8,511 nucleotides of DNA from NCBI GenBank assembly GCA_020430675.1, contig JAGQJJ010000131.1:1-8511 (forward strand), read 5' to 3'. Position 1 is the stretch's first letter. The number at the start of each line of letters is the position of its first letter. The notes beneath the pieces were generated by a model, which worked only from the letters and a program-made list of their open reading frames with translations, ran no database searches and was not told the origin of the DNA. The DNA comes from Myxococcales bacterium. Lineage in GTDB: Bacteria; Myxococcota; Bradymonadia; UBA7976; UBA1532. This document shows positions 6,548-8,511 of this stretch, piece after piece. The translations under genes and the position numbers were made by a program.

Positions 6548-8511
6548 TCAGGACTCCTCGGCGGCGTAATGCCCGTGCCGCCGGTAGTACTGGTAGGCGT
6601 ACTGGCCATAGCCCCGGCGGTTCACGTCGAGGTCGTTGAGCAGCCCGCCGAGCAGGTTCACGTTCACGTCCGTCAACAGCCGCGTCGCTTTGCGCAGCAT
6701 GTCGCGGCTGGTCTCGCCCGCGCGCACCACCAACACCGCGCCGTCGACCTGCTGGCCCAGGATCTGGGCGTCGGTGACCGCGAGCACCGGCGGGCTGTCG
6801 AAGATGACCCGGTCATAGGTCTCAAGCAGCCGGTCAAGCGCGCGGCGGAAGCCTTGCGTGTGCAGCAATTCCGAGGGGTTGGGTGGCAGCGGTCCGCTGC
6901 ACATGATGTGCAGGTCGTCGACGCCGCCCGGCTGCACCAGCGCGCTCAGGTCGGCGTCGGGGTCGAGGATGAGGTTGGTCAGCCCGCGGTCGTTTTTCAT
7001 GCCGAAGATATGGTGCATGCGCGGGCGGCGCAGGTCGCTGTCGACGAGCAGCGTGCGGCTGCCGGACAACGCCATGGTGGCGCCGATGTTGACGCAGGTG
7101 GTCGTCTTGCCCTCGCGCGGGCCGGCGCTGGTGATGAGCATGCTGCGCAGCGCGCGCTCGGGCGCCATGAACAACAGGTTGGTGCGAATGGTGCGCACGC
7201 ACTCGGCGGCGGTGCTGTTGGGGTTTTCGAGCACGTAGCGGTCGGGGTTGCCGTTGCCGCTCTTGAACAGGCCGCCGGTCAGGCCGCGGATCGATGGGAT
7301 GATGCCCAGGAAGGTGAGGCCGAAGGCTTCGAGCTGCTCCTGGGTCTTGACCGTCTGGTCGAGGCGGTCGACGAGGAACGCGAGGCCAATGCCGCCCATG
7401 AGCGCGAGCACCGCGGCGACGGCCAGGTTCAAGAGCAGGCGCGGGCTGGACGGGCTGCGCGGCACCAGCGCGGGGTCGAGCACACGCACGTTGTTGGCGC
7501 GCGCTTCGGCCTGCAACTGCGCTTCTTTGAGCCGCATGAGCATCTGCGTGTGCAGCGCCTTCTTGCTCTCGACCTGCGATTCAAGGCGCCGGTAGGTCAG
7601 CTCGTGGGCCTGCATCTCGCGCGACTGCGTCTCCAGGGCGCGGACTTCGGTGGCCAGCTCCTTCTCGGTCTCGCGGGCGGCGTCATGGTCGCGCTTGAGG
7701 GCCTGACGGATGCCGGCGACCTCTTCGGCCAGCGACCGCTCGACGCGCTGGATCTTGCGGTCGACGACCAGCACGTCGGGGTGTTTGTCGAGGTAGCGTT
7801 TGAGCAGCTCGGACCGCTCGTTCTGCAACGCGACCCGCTGCTCCTTGAGGCGCTGCACGAGGCCGTTTTGCAGCACTTCGTCGACGCTGGTCGACGCTTC
7901 GACGGGGTCGAGGCGCACGATCTGGTCGAGGCGCGCTTTGAGGCGGCTGGTCTCGCGGTGGGCTTCGCGATGCTGGCGGCGGGCGTCCTGCAGGTCGAGG
8001 CCGACCAGGTTCTGCCGGTCGGCGAGCGAGGCGCCCAGGATGCCGTTCTCGCGCTTGTACGCCAGAAGCGCGTCTTCGGCGGCGTCGAGCTCGCCCTTGA
8101 GCGCCTTGGCCTGCGTGTCAAGCCAGGTGACCGCCTCGGTGGCGGCCGAGACCTTGCGGTTGACGTTCTGGTCGGCGTAGGCCAGGGCCAGCGCGTCGGC
8201 GATGCTGGCGGCGCGCTCGGGGTCGGTGTCGCGCACCTTGATCAGCACCACGCGGCTCTCGGAGACCGGGTCGACCGAGATGCGGCTGACCAGCTTCGAG
8301 ACCGGATCGGCCGTCTCGAGCGCGCGGGCCCGCTGCTCTGGGTCATCGAGGGCGGTGACGCCGAGGAAGTCGAGGTCATGGGCCAGCCCCAGGCGCTCGA
8401 CGACGATGGCGGCCACCTTGCGGCTCTTGATGATGCGGTACTCGGTCTCGAAAAACTCGCGGGTATTCCACGAGTTGCCGGTGCCGAGGCTGACGACCTC
8501 GGTCGCGCCCG
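6548..8511 (-). CDS. Wzc-type tyrosine autokinase / polysaccharide co-polymerase, N-terminus off the window
   Basis: The frame is open from the stop at 6548 to the window edge at 8511, giving about 654 residues. The GTG at 8416 is internal and not the start. The edge portion (GTGNSWNTREFFETEYRI) is a Wzz-domain segment; the first membrane helix and true start are beyond 8511. Next come a long coiled-coil periplasmic section (about 8170-7620), a GNVR-type segment near 7610-7460 (LTYRRLESQVESKKALHTQM) and a second membrane helix at about 7440-7365. The BY-kinase domain has Walker A SAGPREGKTTT (near 7130-7098), Walker A' LLVDSDLRRP (near 7051-7022) and Walker B VIFDSPP (near 6811-6788). The tail (6613-6551) has six Tyr in fifteen residues, the expected autophosphorylation cluster. 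Such proteins control length and export of capsule or exopolysaccharide. No Wzb-type phosphatase or Wza exporter is visible in the window. Confidence 0.95.
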   Translation of the reverse strand, partial: GATEVVSLGTGNSWNTREFFETEYRIIKSRKVAAIVVERLGLAHDLDFLGVTALDDPEQRARALETADPVSKLVSRISVDPVSESRVVLIKVRDTDPERAASIADALALAYADQNVNRKVSAATEAVTWLDTQAKALKGELDAAEDALLAYKRENGILGASLADRQNLVGLDLQDARRQHREAHRETSRLKARLDQIVRLDPVEASTSVDEVLQNGLVQRLKEQRVALQNERSELLKRYLDKHPDVLVVDRKIQRVERSLAEEVAGIRQALKRDHDAARETEKELATEVRALETQSREMQAHELTYRRLESQVESKKALHTQMLMRLKEAQLQAEARANNVRVLDPALVPRSPSSPRLLLNLAVAAVLALMGGIGLAFLVDRLDQTVKTQEQLEAFGLTFLGIIPSIRGLTGGLFKSGNGNPDRYVLENPNSTAAECVRTIRTNLLFMAPERALRSMLITSAGPREGKTTTCVNIGATMALSGSRTLLVDSDLRRPRMHHIFGMKNDRGLTNLILDPDADLSALVQPGGVDDLHIMCSGPLPPNPSELLHTQGFRRALDRLLETYDRVIFDSPPVLAVTDAQILGQQVDGAVLVVRAGETSRDMLRKATRLLTDVNVNLLGGLLNDLDVNRRGYGQYAYQYYRRHGHYAAEES

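Noticed and set aside
6559..6583. GC-rich hairpin (CGGCGGC / GCCGCCG, 11-base loop) just after the DHS-like stop, as a terminator
   Set aside because: There is no T-tract on either side, and the sequence lies in the coding end of the BY-kinase gene, where GCC/GGC-type codons explain it.
6548..8416. GTG at 8416 as the start of the BY-kinase
   Set aside because: The frame continues without a stop to 8511 and encodes recognisable Wzz-domain sequence, so the gene is cut by the window edge.

Overview
The window is GC-rich (by eye about two thirds G+C or more) and densely packed. It holds six complete genes and the 3' part of a seventh. A lipoprotein signal, a Dsb-type periplasmic thiol oxidoreductase, a Wzx-type flippase and a Wzc-type tyrosine autokinase all point to a Gram-negative bacterium. 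The mix (Cds6-like NTF2 lipoprotein, bacterial deoxyhypusine-synthase-like protein, NIF-type HAD phosphatase, very high GC) resembles Myxococcota or other former Deltaproteobacteria. That placement is an inference from gene content; no rRNA or other marker gene is present.

Layout: (a) 1-264, no recognisable gene. (b) 265-2753, plus strand: a two-gene unit with a start/stop overlap, encoding a secreted DsbA-like thioredoxin-fold protein with a SurA-like N-terminal helical domain, then a lipoprotein with a Pro-rich hexapeptide repeat, a Cds6/NTF2-like domain and a Cys-containing C-terminal region. (c) 5447-2760, minus strand: a probable three-gene operon of a NIF/FCP1-type HAD phosphatase, a polysaccharide flippase (four-base overlap) and a RimJ/RimL-type GNAT acetyltransferase. 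(d) 5561-6541, plus strand: a deoxyhypusine-synthase-like protein, divergent from the operon. (e) 8511-6548, minus strand: a Wzz/BY-kinase co-polymerase and tyrosine autokinase whose N-terminus lies beyond the window. Both tail-to-tail junctions leave only six bases between stop codons.

Taken together, regions c to e look like part of an exopolysaccharide or capsule locus. The flippase moves lipid-linked repeat units, the BY-kinase controls chain polymerisation and export through phosphorylation of its Tyr-rich tail, and the HAD phosphatase and acetyltransferase are accessory. The deoxyhypusine-synthase-like gene is the outlier. It keeps the Lys that forms the enzyme-imine in true deoxyhypusine synthases but has changed several residues that bind spermidine there, so it probably does related imine chemistry on another amine. 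The most testable new ideas are that enzyme's substrate, the phosphatase-flippase coupling (possibly opposing the BY-kinase), and the oxidoreductase-lipoprotein pair as enzyme and dedicated client. No mobile element, CRISPR array, tRNA or rRNA was seen.
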